DNA from: Sporomusaceae bacterium
GTDB taxonomy: Bacteria > Bacillota_C > Negativicutes > Sporomusales_B > UBA7701
Length of the DNA: 24,237 nucleotides
NCBI GenBank assembly: GCA_022839045.1
Contig: JALHDI010000040.1
Location: 1 to 24,237 of the forward strand
Direction: 5' to 3'
The notes under the pieces were generated by a model. That model saw only the letters and a program-made list of their open reading frames with translations. It was not told the DNA's origin and did no database searches. Below, in pieces: positions 6,963-15,192 of the stretch. A program made the position numbers and the translations under genes. Position 1 is the stretch's first letter; the number at the start of each line of letters is the position of its first letter.

Positions 6963-8606
6963 ATGAGCAACAAACGCCAACGCCAGAAAGCGAGGCTACC
7001 GACGCCGGCTGAGGCCAGCCAGGGGGTAGTGGTCACCGCCCGGCAAATCATCCGGGCCCTCAACACCGGTTACTCCGAAAGCGGTGCCAGCACCGGCAAG
7101 GGCAGCATGAAGGGATGGCTGCCGGAGCCCAGCAGCCCGCAATCGGATATCGACGCCAACCTGCAGCTGCTCCGGGGAAGATCGCGCAGCGCCTACATGA
7201 ACCTCCCGTTGGGCGCCAGCGCCATCGTCACATCCAGGACGCACGTCATCGGCGCCGGCCTTCGCCTGAGGTCGAAGATTAAGTATAAAGTCCTCGGGAT
7301 TACCAAGGATCAGGCCATAGCGTGGGAGCGCAACACCGAAGCCGAATTCGATATCTGGGCATCATCGAAATTCTGCGACCTGCACCGAAAGAACAACTGG
7401 TACGATCAGCAGGATATCGTCTACGTTGGACATCTCGTCAACGGCGACGGCTGGGCGGCGCTTAAATACCGGCCGCCATTACCTGGAATGCCATACTCGC
7501 TGCGCATACAGGTATTCGAGGCCGACCGGGTCAGCAACCCCAACTCGCCGACCATCGGCGCCATGACGCTGCTGTCGGTGCAGGCGAAGAATCCCAATAA
7601 CGGCAACCGGATCATCAACGGCGTCGAAATCGACGATGACGGCGCAATCGTGGCCTACTGGATCTGCAATCGCCACCCGTACGACCCCACCGACATGACG
7701 CGGCCGCCAATGTGGATCCGGGTTGAGGCCTTCGGCAAAGAGACCGGCCAGCCAAATATCCTCCAGGTCTGCCACGACGATCGCCCCGAGGAATACCGGG
7801 GCGTTCCTTATTTGGCGCCGGTGCTGGAGGCGCTCAAACAGGTCACCCGGTACACCGAAGCCGAACTGACGGCGGCCATAATCAAAGCATTTTTCACCGT
7901 CTTTTTCGAGCAGCAGCAGGTTGTCTTGTCAAACGGCCAGCTGTCGTTCCCGGCGACCGAGGCTATCGGAGATGACGAAAAGGTATCCATCGACCCCAAC
8001 GAATTCGAACTGGGCGCCGGCAGTATGAACGTCCTGCCGCCGGGGTACAAGGCGACGGCAATCGACGCTGGCCGCAGCCTGTCTGCGTACGAGCCATTCA
8101 CCACCCAACTTATCCGTCAGATCGCGGCCTGCCTCGAGCAGCCCTACGAAGTGCTGCTCAAGGCTTTCACCTCATCCTATTCGGCATCGAGGGCCGCCCT
8201 GCTGCAGGCCTGGGCCGCCTACCGGATGCGCCGGATATGGTTCGCCCGCGATTTCTGCCAGCCGGTCTATGAAGCCTGGTTGGCCGAGGCTGTCGCGATC
8301 GGCCGCATCGAGGCGCCGGGCTTTTTCGATGATCCGCGGATGCGCGCCGCCTGGTGCGGGGCCGACTGGTACGGGCCGGTCATGGGCATCCTCGACCCGG
8401 TCAAAGAGGCTGAGGGCGCAGCGCTCAGAATCGAGCACGGCCTCTCCACTGGCGAACGCGAGGCAGCAGAGATGACCGGTACCGACTTCGACGAGAACAT
8501 CGAACAGCGCGGCATGGAGCTCAAGATGATGGTCGCGGCCGGAGTGTCGGGGCCACAGATGACGGGAAACACAACCCCGACGAAAGGAGGTAAAACCGAA
8601 GAATGA
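6963..8606 (+). CDS. Portal protein, lambda gpB family
   Basis: This 547-residue protein forms the ring at the capsid vertex through which DNA passes. Segments typical of lambda-family portals are visible: LLRGRSRSAYMNLPLGASAIVTSRTHVIGAG (about 69-99, written here only as its location with key residues R-R-Y-N-P-A), VYVGHLVNGDGWA, and RPEEYRGVPYLAPVLEAL with QVTRYTEAELTAA. The length agrees with gpB (about 530). The SD GGAGGTGATC is strong. The stop overlaps the next start as ATGA (8603-8606), coupling portal to protease as in lambda. The C-terminal tail (GMELKMMVAAGVSGPQMTG) is of low complexity and may be trimmed in assembly. Confidence 0.92.
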   Translation: MSNKRQRQKARLPTPAEASQGVVVTARQIIRALNTGYSESGASTGKGSMKGWLPEPSSPQSDIDANLQLLRGRSRSAYMNLPLGASAIVTSRTHVIGAGLRLRSKIKYKVLGITKDQAIAWERNTEAEFDIWASSKFCDLHRKNNWYDQQDIVYVGHLVNGDGWAALKYRPPLPGMPYSLRIQVFEADRVSNPNSPTIGAMTLLSVQAKNPNNGNRIINGVEIDDDGAIVAYWICNRHPYDPTDMTRPPMWIRVEAFGKETGQPNILQVCHDDRPEEYRGVPYLAPVLEALKQVTRYTEAELTAAIIKAFFTVFFEQQQVVLSNGQLSFPATEAIGDDEKVSIDPNEFELGAGSMNVLPPGYKATAIDAGRSLSAYEPFTTQLIRQIAACLEQPYEVLLKAFTSSYSASRAALLQAWAAYRMRRIWFARDFCQPVYEAWLAEAVAIGRIEAPGFFDDPRMRAAWCGADWYGPVMGILDPVKEAEGAALRIEHGLSTGEREAAEMTGTDFDENIEQRGMELKMMVAAGVSGPQMTGNTTPTKGGKTEE

Positions 8607-9844
8607 GATTTTGGTCATTCATCCGCAACGAGGCAAAGCCCGATGAGGTCGAGCTCAGGATCGACGGCGATATCGTCGATGATGATGAAGCCTGGATTTA
8701 CGAATGGTTCGGCATCCCGGTGGCCTCGCCAAATGCGTTCCGCGAAGAGTTGGCCCAGTTTGTCGGTAAGAACATCACCGTTTGGATCAACAGTTATGGA
8801 GGCAGCGTTTTCGCCGCCACCGGCATGTACAATGCTCTTGAAGCGCACAAAGCGACCGGCTCCACTGTGACCACTATCGGCGATGCCAAAGTCATGAGCG
8901 CGGCAATGACGATCTTTATGGCTGGCGATAAACGGAAGGCTTCTCCCGGCTGTATTTTCATGGTGCATAATCCGTTGACCTACGCAAGCGGTTATGCTTC
9001 CGATCTGCGCAAGGTCGCGGACATCCTCGACATCGTCAAGGAAAGCATCATGAATGCCTACGAAAAATCCGGTCTTTCGAGGGACAAACTCTCGGCTCTG
9101 ATGGATGATGAAACCTACATGAGCGCCAAGACTGCTGTCAGCCAGGGGTTCGCCACTGAGGTTCTCACTTGGGCCACCGAGAGCGCCGCAGCGGGGGATA
9201 TCGTCAATTTCAGCTTCCCGCGATTGGCTATCCAAAACGCAGCCAACGATTCTATGCGCAAATTCTGCGACTTGGCCAAGAAGCTGGAGGTTGCGCAGTT
9301 ACCGGCTAATGCCGCCGGCGACGACAAATCCATCCTTGCCGAGGCCAAAAAGTTCCTGGCAGCCATGGGGCTGTCTTTTTCGTCTAAGCACAAAATCGAA
9401 AAGGAGGAACCTGACTTGGAAATCAAAAATGCCGAAGACCTCAGGAAAGCTCACCCCGACCTCGTCAATGAAATCGTGAATCAGGTCCGAGCCGACGCGG
9501 TAAAAAACGAGCAGGACCGCATCGCCGCCCTGGACGCCCTCGACGATGGCACCAACCCGATCGTGACAGCGCTCGTCGTCGACGCCAAGGCCAGCGGCAA
9601 GACAGCCGACGACATCAAAAACGCCGTCGATATCGTCAAGAAAAACGCCGCGCCTCCGGCTGCCCAGTCCCCCGAGAACAATGGCGAGAACTGGCTGAAG
9701 AGGCTCGCGGCCGACACCACCAACAGCGGCGTGAACGGGGTGGGAACCGAGGCGGCCGGTGGCCAGTCAAGCGCCCAAGAGGAAGCCGCAGTCGTGAATT
9801 TCATGGCTGAGGTCATCAACAAAAAGAACGGAGGTAAGAAATAA
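8603..9844 (+). CDS. ClpP-type prohead protease with C-terminal scaffold
   Basis: The product (413 residues) combines a ClpP/S14-like serine protease (about 15-190) with a charged, helical tail (about 270-413). Likely catalytic residues are Ser99 (VMSAAM) and His122 (MVHNP), with the acidic partner in MDDETYMSA (168-170). The conserved NSYGGSVFAA segment (63-72) is also present. In phage heads this enzyme cleaves scaffold and itself during maturation, as lambda gpC does. The C-terminal part is also made on its own from a nested start at 9416. The TAA overlaps the decoration protein start (TAATG). Confidence 0.9.
   Translation: MRFWSFIRNEAKPDEVELRIDGDIVDDDEAWIYEWFGIPVASPNAFREELAQFVGKNITVWINSYGGSVFAATGMYNALEAHKATGSTVTTIGDAKVMSAAMTIFMAGDKRKASPGCIFMVHNPLTYASGYASDLRKVADILDIVKESIMNAYEKSGLSRDKLSALMDDETYMSAKTAVSQGFATEVLTWATESAAAGDIVNFSFPRLAIQNAANDSMRKFCDLAKKLEVAQLPANAAGDDKSILAEAKKFLAAMGLSFSSKHKIEKEEPDLEIKNAEDLRKAHPDLVNEIVNQVRADAVKNEQDRIAALDALDDGTNPIVTALVVDAKASGKTADDIKNAVDIVKKNAAPPAAQSPENNGENWLKRLAADTTNSGVNGVGTEAAGGQSSAQEEAAVVNFMAEVINKKNGGKK
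9401..9418 (+). promoter_or_regulatory. Internal Shine-Dalgarno and TTG start for the scaffold
   Basis: The SD AAGGAGGA is followed by a 7-base spacer and TTG in the protease reading frame. In the full-length protein these bases encode KEEPDL between the protease domain and the scaffold, a linker with little other constraint. Confidence 0.65.
9416..9844 (+). CDS. Nested capsid scaffold protein, Nu3-like, in-frame internal start
   Basis: Within the protease gene, AAGGAGGA (9401-9408) lies 7 bases before an in-frame TTG at 9416, giving a 142-residue product starting MEIKNAEDLRKAHPD. This matches lambda, where scaffold Nu3 is read from a start inside C. The predicted protein is charged and helical with Ala-rich, disordered stretches and no enzyme motif, as expected for a scaffold. 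TTG with a strong SD is also used by the gpW/gp25-like gene at 20484 in this genome, which makes the start believable. That this shorter form is made is inference from the SD and the lambda parallel. Confidence 0.7.
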   Translation: MEIKNAEDLRKAHPDLVNEIVNQVRADAVKNEQDRIAALDALDDGTNPIVTALVVDAKASGKTADDIKNAVDIVKKNAAPPAAQSPENNGENWLKRLAADTTNSGVNGVGTEAAGGQSSAQEEAAVVNFMAEVINKKNGGKK

Positions 9845-10518
9845 TGTCCGAGCTTGTCAGCACGATCAACACGTTCGCCCATGACGCCCTGATTGGTGGG
9901 ACGGAGATTCCGCTGCTCACCAAGGTTGTCACACTGGCCCGCGGCAGTGGTACCGTCGCCCGCGGCACCGTCCTCGGCAAGATCACGCTCGGCGCGGCCG
10001 CCGTCGCCGCCGACGGAGCCGGGGATGCAGGGGCCAATACCGGGGGCGGCACCCTGACCATGGATGCCACCACTCCCATTCTCGCCGGCGCGAAACCCGG
10101 TATTTACCGGGTCAAATGCATCGCCGCGTCTACCGGCAGCGGCACTTTCCGGGTCACCGATCCTGACGGCTTCGTTCTCGACGACGTCGCGGTCGGCGCC
10201 ACCTTCGCGAACAAAATCAAATTTACGATCGCCGACGGAGATCCCGATTTCAGCGCCGGCGACGGTTTCAAGATCACCATCGCGGCCGGCTCCGGGTACT
10301 ACAAACCCGTTAATTCGGCCAACGTCGACGGCAGCGCCGTGGCAGAATGCATCGCCGCCGAGACCGTGGTCGTGCCGGCGAACGCCGAGGCCAAGGGTGA
10401 GGCGTACACCCAGGGCATCTTCAACGGCGACAAACTCACCTTCGGCGGCAGCGACACGGCCGCCACCCATGCCGAGCGCCTGCGGGCCCTCAATTTCTTC
10501 CTGACGAACGAACAATAA
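9844..10518 (+). CDS. Head decoration protein, lambda gpD family, with inserted domain
   Basis: This protein trims and stabilises the capsid surface, as gpD trimers do in lambda. Family features are the N-terminal part with ARGTVLGKIT (about 40-49) and the C-terminal YKPVNSANVDGSAVAECI to RLRALNFF (153-218). At 224 residues it is about twice lambda gpD (110). The difference is an inserted beta-rich domain at about residues 58-148, reading GAKPGIYRVKCIA, TFRVTDPDGF and FTIADGDPDFSAGD; such inserts occur in gpD homologues of other phages and would project from the capsid. The start overlaps the protease stop and has the SD GGAGGTAAG. Confidence 0.9.
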   Translation: MSELVSTINTFAHDALIGGTEIPLLTKVVTLARGSGTVARGTVLGKITLGAAAVAADGAGDAGANTGGGTLTMDATTPILAGAKPGIYRVKCIAASTGSGTFRVTDPDGFVLDDVAVGATFANKIKFTIADGDPDFSAGDGFKITIAAGSGYYKPVNSANVDGSAVAECIAAETVVVPANAEAKGEAYTQGIFNGDKLTFGGSDTAATHAERLRALNFFLTNEQ

Positions 10519-10533
10519 GGAGGTATCAAGAAA

Positions 10534-11583
10534 ATGGCTGTTGACCTGAACAAGACCCGCACCCTGCTGGAGGCTATCGAACGGTCCTACCAGCCCACGA
10601 CGCTGCTGCTCAACTCGTTCTTCCCGAACATGCGGACCTTCGTCACCGAGGAAGTCGACATCGAATACAAAAAAGGCAACCGCGCCATGGCTCCGTTCGT
10701 GGCTCCGGCCAGCAGCGGCGTCAACATGGCCCGCGTCGGCACGACCATGAAATCCTACAAGCCGCCCAAGATGATGCCCAAACGTCCGATCACCATAGAA
10801 AACCTCAACAAGCGCGGCTTCGGCGAGGAGCTATTCAGCACAAAGACTCCGGAGCAACGCGAACAGGAACTTCGTGCCACTGATATGGCCGAACTCGCCG
10901 ATATGAACACCCGCCGTGCCGAATGGATGGCGGCGCAGCTTTTGCTGTTAGGCACGTTCACCGCCAAGGGGTATTCCGACGACGGCATGACCTATGTCGA
11001 GGATGCCTTTACGCTGGACTGGACCCAGAAAGACACCCTCACCAATAACGACACCTGGGATAATGCCGGCGCCGATATCTACGGCGATCTGCAGTTCATG
11101 AGCCGCACCATTTCCGCCGCCGCCGGTATGGTCCCGACCGTGGCCATCTGCAGCTTCGCTACCAGCGACTACATCCTCAAGAACACCGCGATCCAGAACC
11201 ACCTGCTGCGGCCGAAGGAAAACCTCTCCCTGATGTCGATCGCGCCTCGCATCCAGTCGCCTGAAGTCATCCGGGTCGGGATCATCGAGAGCCTGAACCT
11301 GGAGATTTACGCCTACAACGGGCTGTACCTCGACGACGACGGTCAGGTCAAGCAGTACATCCTCGACGACTACTTCATTATGGGCGTTCCCGGCCGCGGC
11401 CGTCAGCTCTACGGCGCCATCACCCAGATGGACAACGACGGCGTCTATCGCACCTACGAGGGCCGGAACGTCCCGAAGGTCTGGTCCGAAATCGGCAAGG
11501 ACGTCCGCCAGATCCGTGTGGCCAGCGCGATGGTCCCGCTGCCCGAGACCGTCGACGACTGGTACACCCTGAAAGTGAAGTAG
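10534..11583 (+). CDS. Major capsid protein, lambda gpE family
   Basis: The 349-residue length agrees with lambda gpE (341). Recognisable segments include YQPTTLLLNSFFPN, the EVDIEYKKGNRAMAPFV region (about 38-54), APRIQSPEV and the YAYNGLYLDDDGQ near residue 255. It has the HK97-type fold known for this family and builds the icosahedral shell. It lies directly after the decoration gene with the SD AAGGAGG, the strongest of the head module, fitting its need for high output. The start follows that SD by 12 bases. Confidence 0.93.
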   Translation: MAVDLNKTRTLLEAIERSYQPTTLLLNSFFPNMRTFVTEEVDIEYKKGNRAMAPFVAPASSGVNMARVGTTMKSYKPPKMMPKRPITIENLNKRGFGEELFSTKTPEQREQELRATDMAELADMNTRRAEWMAAQLLLLGTFTAKGYSDDGMTYVEDAFTLDWTQKDTLTNNDTWDNAGADIYGDLQFMSRTISAAAGMVPTVAICSFATSDYILKNTAIQNHLLRPKENLSLMSIAPRIQSPEVIRVGIIESLNLEIYAYNGLYLDDDGQVKQYILDDYFIMGVPGRGRQLYGAITQMDNDGVYRTYEGRNVPKVWSEIGKDVRQIRVASAMVPLPETVDDWYTLKVK

Positions 11584-11592
11584 GAGGCGGCC

Positions 11593-11991
11593 ATGAGCAA
11601 AGACATCCAGATCCTCAAGTTCAACGTTAAGCGCGACGGCGTCAGGTTTGGCCCCGGCTTGCCCGCAGGGAACATCATCTGCAATCTGCCGGACGAGGAG
11701 GCCGATCGCCTGATCGCCGAAAGCAACGGCACCATCGTCGAACTGCCGAAGCGGGAGGACGTCGAGAAAAAGGTGGCCGCCAAAACCAAGCTGAAGCCGA
11801 TCGAAAAGATGAACAAGGACGAGCTTAAGGCTTACGCCGAGCTGAACAAGATCGACCTAGGCACCGCGGAAACCAAAAACGAAATGCTCGCTGTCATCAA
11901 AGGCTTGCCAGCGGGCGACAAAGACGATGCGCCGGCGGCCGGCGCCGGCGGCCTCGGTGATGTCGATCCCAACAGCACGGTAAGCAAGTAA
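11593..11991 (+). CDS. FI-like head completion protein with HeH/LEM-like C-terminus
   Basis: The 132-residue protein takes the lambda FI position, between major capsid protein and FII. The N-terminus (1-50, KFNVKRDGVRFGPGLPAGNIICNLPDEEADRLI) looks like a small beta-rich fold common in phage head proteins. Residues about 75-105 (MNKDELKAYAELNKIDLGTAETKNEMLAVI) have the helix-extended-loop-helix pattern of HeH/LEM or SAP-like motifs, which bind DNA or proteins. A Lys-rich linker and a Gly/Ala/Asp tail surround it. FI helps terminase dock at the prohead in lambda; this role is inferred from position. The SD GGAGGCGG supports the ATG. Confidence 0.65.
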   Translation: MSKDIQILKFNVKRDGVRFGPGLPAGNIICNLPDEEADRLIAESNGTIVELPKREDVEKKVAAKTKLKPIEKMNKDELKAYAELNKIDLGTAETKNEMLAVIKGLPAGDKDDAPAAGAGGLGDVDPNSTVSK

Positions 11992-12006
11992 CCGAAACCA
12001 GAACCA

Positions 12007-12033
12007 GAGAGGGCCCCGGCTTGGGGCCCTCTC
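12007..12033 (+). other. Perfect 11-bp hairpin between FI-like and FII-like genes
   Basis: GAGAGGGCCCC pairs fully with GGGGCCCTCTC around a five-base loop. No T run follows on either strand, so it is not a standard intrinsic terminator. It starts 16 bases after the FI-like stop and ends 21 bases before the FII-like start. Likely roles are blocking 3' exonucleases so that capsid mRNA outlasts the minor-protein mRNA, or a processing or partial termination point. Confidence 0.6.
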
Positions 12034-12054
12034 GAATTGCGGGGTGATATTCCT

Positions 12055-12378
12055 GTGAACCTCAAAGACATCATGGCGGCCGACATCGACGACATCTTTC
12101 TTGACCCGGATGAAAATGCTGAGGAACACGACATAAACGGGCAAACCGTGCTCTGTATCATCGATGGAGACCTGTCCCGGAGGCGCAGCAACCGGCAGAG
12201 TGATGATTATGACGGCATCTATACCCGCCAAATGAACATATCCGTCCGCGAGTCTGATCTGGGCTATCGGCCGGAACGGGACCAGAAGATGACGGTGGAT
12301 GGCGAGTGGTATCTGGTGGTGGATTGCGTGGTCGACGCCGGTATGTTGGAAATCACGCTGGGGGCGAACCGGGCATGA
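12055..12378 (+). CDS. Head-tail joining protein, lambda FII-like (Phage_attach)
   Basis: The start is GTG 12055, with GGGGTGAT placed 6 bases upstream; a TTG at 12037 lacks an SD and lies against the hairpin. The 107-residue product contains FLDPDENAEEHDINGQTVLCIIDGD (about 14-38) and SVRESDLGYRP with MTVDGEWYLVVDCVVDAGMLEITL, the pattern of Phage_attach proteins such as lambda gpFII. FII sits at the base of the connector and offers the surface that a finished tail binds. The gene ends in an ATGA overlap with the next one. Confidence 0.8.
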   Translation: MNLKDIMAADIDDIFLDPDENAEEHDINGQTVLCIIDGDLSRRRSNRQSDDYDGIYTRQMNISVRESDLGYRPERDQKMTVDGEWYLVVDCVVDAGMLEITLGANRA

Positions 12379-12947
12379 TTGTCGTTACCGAAAAACAAAC
12401 AAGGCTGGCACAACAGATGCTCGGGCATATCCCTGGAGCGGTTAAGAAAGCGCTTGCGGGTGCGATCAACCGGGCGGCCGAGGGTGCAAGAACTGAAGCG
12501 GTAAGAGGAGCGACCGAACAGTATTATATAGGCGCGGCGGAAGTGCGCGGAACAATTAAAATATCTAAAGCACAGTCGACGCGGCTCATATCATATGTTC
12601 GGTCACGCGCAACTGGGCGACCTTTGAGTCTTTTCAAGGTAAATCCCGGTAAACCTGCTACCTATTGGGACAGGCCGGATATTTTGAAGGTGGCCACAAC
12701 GAAACGTGGCAGTCTCAAACCCTTGTCAAAGGCTTTTGTTGAGATTGGGCGGACAAGTGGGAATATACATGTTCTCAGTCGTGTTGGCAGGGAAAGGTAT
12801 CCGCTTCGTATCCAGTATGGACCGTCAGTTCCGCAAATGCTCGGGCAAGAGCGTATCGCCGGTCAGATCGAACGCCGCGCCATGGTCACCTTGAATGATC
12901 GGCTCGACCACGAAATTAACCGGCTGTTACGGGGGTATGGCAAATGA
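12375..12947 (+). CDS. Minor tail / neck protein, lambda gpZ-like
   Basis: Translation from ATG 12375, which overlaps the FII-like stop as ATGA, gives 190 residues. Features fit the prophage minor tail protein Z family: an N-terminal helix (LAQQMLGHIPGAVKKALAGAINRAAEGARTEAV), a conserved YYIGAAEVRGTIKISKA segment, SLFKVNPGKP, and RYPLRIQYGPSVPQML with a C-terminal helical end. In lambda Z is needed for correct head-tail joining and DNA positioning. The gene is somewhat A+T-richer than its neighbours, suggesting separate ancestry. It overlaps the next gene by ATGA. An upstream ATG at 12306 lies inside the previous gene and encodes no family residues. Confidence 0.75.
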   Translation: MIVVTEKQTRLAQQMLGHIPGAVKKALAGAINRAAEGARTEAVRGATEQYYIGAAEVRGTIKISKAQSTRLISYVRSRATGRPLSLFKVNPGKPATYWDRPDILKVATTKRGSLKPLSKAFVEIGRTSGNIHVLSRVGRERYPLRIQYGPSVPQMLGQERIAGQIERRAMVTLNDRLDHEINRLLRGYGK

Positions 12948-13444
12948 GCACGCCGCTGCTCCTGATAGACGAACTATGCAAGCTAACTACCGGCGCTACC
13001 GCCGAGCTGGTTTTGGAGGCGAAGCATGGAGAGTCGCCCAGGACGCTATCCGTCATCCCCGGGTTCTTGGACGAGGACGAGCCGCGGCCTGGCCGTCCGC
13101 CTGAAGATGCGGTCGAAAAGGCTGTCCCCTTCGTGATCGTTCGGTTCGTTTCCGGCGAGGATACCGAGCAGGCGGGGACGGCTACCGTCCGGCTGATCGC
13201 CGTGACATACTCCAAGCACGGCCAAGGGTGGCGCGATCCTCTCAACGTGCTGGAGAGAATCCGGCAGGCGATTATCACCCGCCGGCCGCTTGCCAACCGA
13301 TTTGATCTGCAGTTGCCGATCAAGTGGGATATGCCTGAGGAACAGCCATGGCCGTACTGGATCGCCTGGATGACGACGATCTGGGCGATCGGCCGGCCGA
13401 CTTTAACGGAAATGGAGGGAGACATATATCATGGCGAAAGCTGA
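12944..13444 (+). CDS. Probable tail terminator / completion protein
   Basis: The 166-residue product has the layout of phage tail terminators: VPFVIVRFVSG, a beta strand TATVRLIAVTYSKHGQGWRDPLNVLERIRQAII and a C-terminal PYWIAWMTTIWAIGRP. Such proteins (lambda gpU and relatives) cap the tail tube and join it to the head. Its place after Z and before the sheath agrees. The ATG overlaps the previous stop and its own end overlaps the next gene by 14 bp. The family assignment is by pattern and order only. Confidence 0.6.
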   Translation: MSTPLLLIDELCKLTTGATAELVLEAKHGESPRTLSVIPGFLDEDEPRPGRPPEDAVEKAVPFVIVRFVSGEDTEQAGTATVRLIAVTYSKHGQGWRDPLNVLERIRQAIITRRPLANRFDLQLPIKWDMPEEQPWPYWIAWMTTIWAIGRPTLTEMEGDIYHGES

Positions 13445-13724
13445 CGCCAAAAAGGAGGCGCCCGTAAAAACGGAGCGCCTTATATACTGCGGCCCCAGCC
13501 TGCCCGGAGGACTGCTGCAGCAGCACACCATCTTCAAGGGCGGAATTCCCGCGTATCTGAACGGCGCGGTTGAGAAATGCCCCGGGATGAAAGCGTTGTT
13601 CGTGCCGCCGGCCAAATTGGCGGCCGTCGCCGCGGCCATTCATTCACCGGGTACGCTGGAGAACCTGCGGTATCGCGAGGTCGAAAAATTCATTCAGGAG
13701 GGAGGGCTGAAGCGTGGCGTATAA
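13431..13724 (+). CDS. Small conserved myophage protein before the sheath
   Basis: I know this type only as a small protein placed just before tail sheath genes in Firmicutes contractile-tail phages. The 97 residues include YCGPSLPGGLLQQHTIFKGG and a central AKLAAVAAAIHSPGTLENLRYREVEKFI. No known domain, membrane part or enzyme motif is seen. The SD GGAGGGAGAC lies before ATG 13431. It overlaps both neighbours, so it is translated as part of the tail operon. A role in tail completion or sheath assembly is a guess. Confidence 0.6.
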   Translation: MAKADAKKEAPVKTERLIYCGPSLPGGLLQQHTIFKGGIPAYLNGAVEKCPGMKALFVPPAKLAAVAAAIHSPGTLENLRYREVEKFIQEGGLKRGV

Positions 13725-15171
13725 ACACGGCGTATACCCGTCTGAAATCCCAACGTCCATAATTCCGCCGGTAAGAACATCGGCCGGCTTGCCGGTGGTC
13801 TTCGGCACGGCGCCGCTACACCTGGCCAGCTCGCCGGCCGGCGCCAACAATCCGGTACTTTGTTACAGTTATACCGAGGCGGTCGCGGCCATGGGCTACT
13901 CGGACGACTGGGCGAAATACACGCTCTGCGAGTTCATCTACAGCCATTTCGCCTTGTTCGCATCGGCGCCGGTGGTCCTGGTCAACGTGCTCGACCCTGC
14001 GGTGCATAAAACGGATGTTACGAACCTGACCGTCAACATCACCGACGGGAAAGCGATTATCACCGCGCCGGTGCTGCTCAACACCCTGGTGGTCAAGCTG
14101 GTGGAAGCTGGGCAGCCCCTTGTAAAAAACACCGACTATGTCGCCGGCTACAATGACGACGAGCAGGTCGTAATCACGCCGGTCGAAGACGGTGCCATCA
14201 CGTCCGAGCAGACATCCCTGGTCGTGAGCTTTACCAAACTTGACCCGACGGCGGTCGACAGCGACGACATCGTCGGCGGTATCGACGGCACTACCGGTGA
14301 GCCGGAAGGCTTGGAACTGGTTTCCCGTGTGTTCCCGCTGTTCAGGCTGGTTCCCGGCCAGATCCTGGCCCCCGGTTGGTCCACTGATCCGGTCGTAGCC
14401 GCGGTCATGAAAGCCAAGACCAACGGCATCAACGGTGTTTTCCAGGCGACGGCGATCGCCGACATCCCCACCACCGGCGAAGACGCGCCGACGCAGTACA
14501 CTGCCGTCCCGGCCTGGAAAAACGAAAACAATTACCTGGATCCGAAGCTCATCGTCTGTTGGCCGAAGGTGGCCCTGGGCGGCAAACAGTTCCACATCAG
14601 CACACAGCTGGCCGGCATATGCTGCCAGACTGACGCTGCCAACGACGACATCCCCTACATGTCGCCGTCCAATAAGTCCCTGCAGGCCAACGCCGCGGTT
14701 ACGGCCGGCGGCACCAAGGTCTATCTTGACCTGATGCAGGCAAACTACCTCAACGGCGAGGGCATCGTGACGGCGCTCAACTTCATCGGCGGATGGAAGC
14801 TGTGGGGCAACCGCACCGGCGCCTACCCGGCAAACACCGACATCAAGGACACCTTCATCCCGGTCCGGCGCATGTTCAACTGGATCGCCAACACCTTGGT
14901 GCTGACCCATTGGCAGAAAGTTGACGCGCCGATCAACCGCCGGCTGGTGGAAACGCTGGTGGATAGCGCCAACATCTGGCTCAACGGCCTCGCGGCCAGG
15001 GAGTTTATCCTTGGCGGTCGGGTGGCCTTCCTGGCGGAGGAAAACCCGGTGACCGATCTCCTGAACGGAGTGTTCCGGCTGCACTACTATGTCGCGCCGC
15101 CGCCTCCGGCCGAGGACATCGAGGAAGTCATCGAATACGACGTGTCCTATTTCAACACCCTGTTCGATTAA
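13714..15171 (+). CDS. Contractile tail sheath protein
   Basis: This 485-residue protein begins at GTG 13714 (AYKHGVYPSEIPTSIIPP), with GGAGGGAGGGCTG upstream. The start matches the common YxHGVYxxExPTS pattern of Firmicutes sheath proteins. Other family features are GTAPLHLA, WPKVALGGKQFHISTQLAG and the C-terminal GGWKLWGNRTGAYPAN with FNWIANTLVLTHWQKVD. It polymerises around the tube and contracts on infection. An apparently inserted beta-rich part (about residues 95-205, including NLTVNITDGK and YVAGYNDDEQVVITP) lies between conserved ends and probably faces outward, as variable sheath domains do. It shares an 11-bp overlap with the preceding gene. Confidence 0.93.
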   Translation: MAYKHGVYPSEIPTSIIPPVRTSAGLPVVFGTAPLHLASSPAGANNPVLCYSYTEAVAAMGYSDDWAKYTLCEFIYSHFALFASAPVVLVNVLDPAVHKTDVTNLTVNITDGKAIITAPVLLNTLVVKLVEAGQPLVKNTDYVAGYNDDEQVVITPVEDGAITSEQTSLVVSFTKLDPTAVDSDDIVGGIDGTTGEPEGLELVSRVFPLFRLVPGQILAPGWSTDPVVAAVMKAKTNGINGVFQATAIADIPTTGEDAPTQYTAVPAWKNENNYLDPKLIVCWPKVALGGKQFHISTQLAGICCQTDAANDDIPYMSPSNKSLQANAAVTAGGTKVYLDLMQANYLNGEGIVTALNFIGGWKLWGNRTGAYPANTDIKDTFIPVRRMFNWIANTLVLTHWQKVDAPINRRLVETLVDSANIWLNGLAAREFILGGRVAFLAEENPVTDLLNGVFRLHYYVAPPPPAEDIEEVIEYDVSYFNTLFD

Positions 15172-15192
15172 TCGGGGAAGGAGGAGGAAGGC

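Noticed and set aside
9481..10515. 344-codon reverse frame opposite protease and decoration genes
   Set aside because: Shadow of strongly supported forward genes; low-complexity product.
12306..12374. Upstream ATG for the Z-like gene
   Set aside because: Lies inside the FII-like gene; the ATGA overlap at 12375 is the usual arrangement and starts the family-like sequence.
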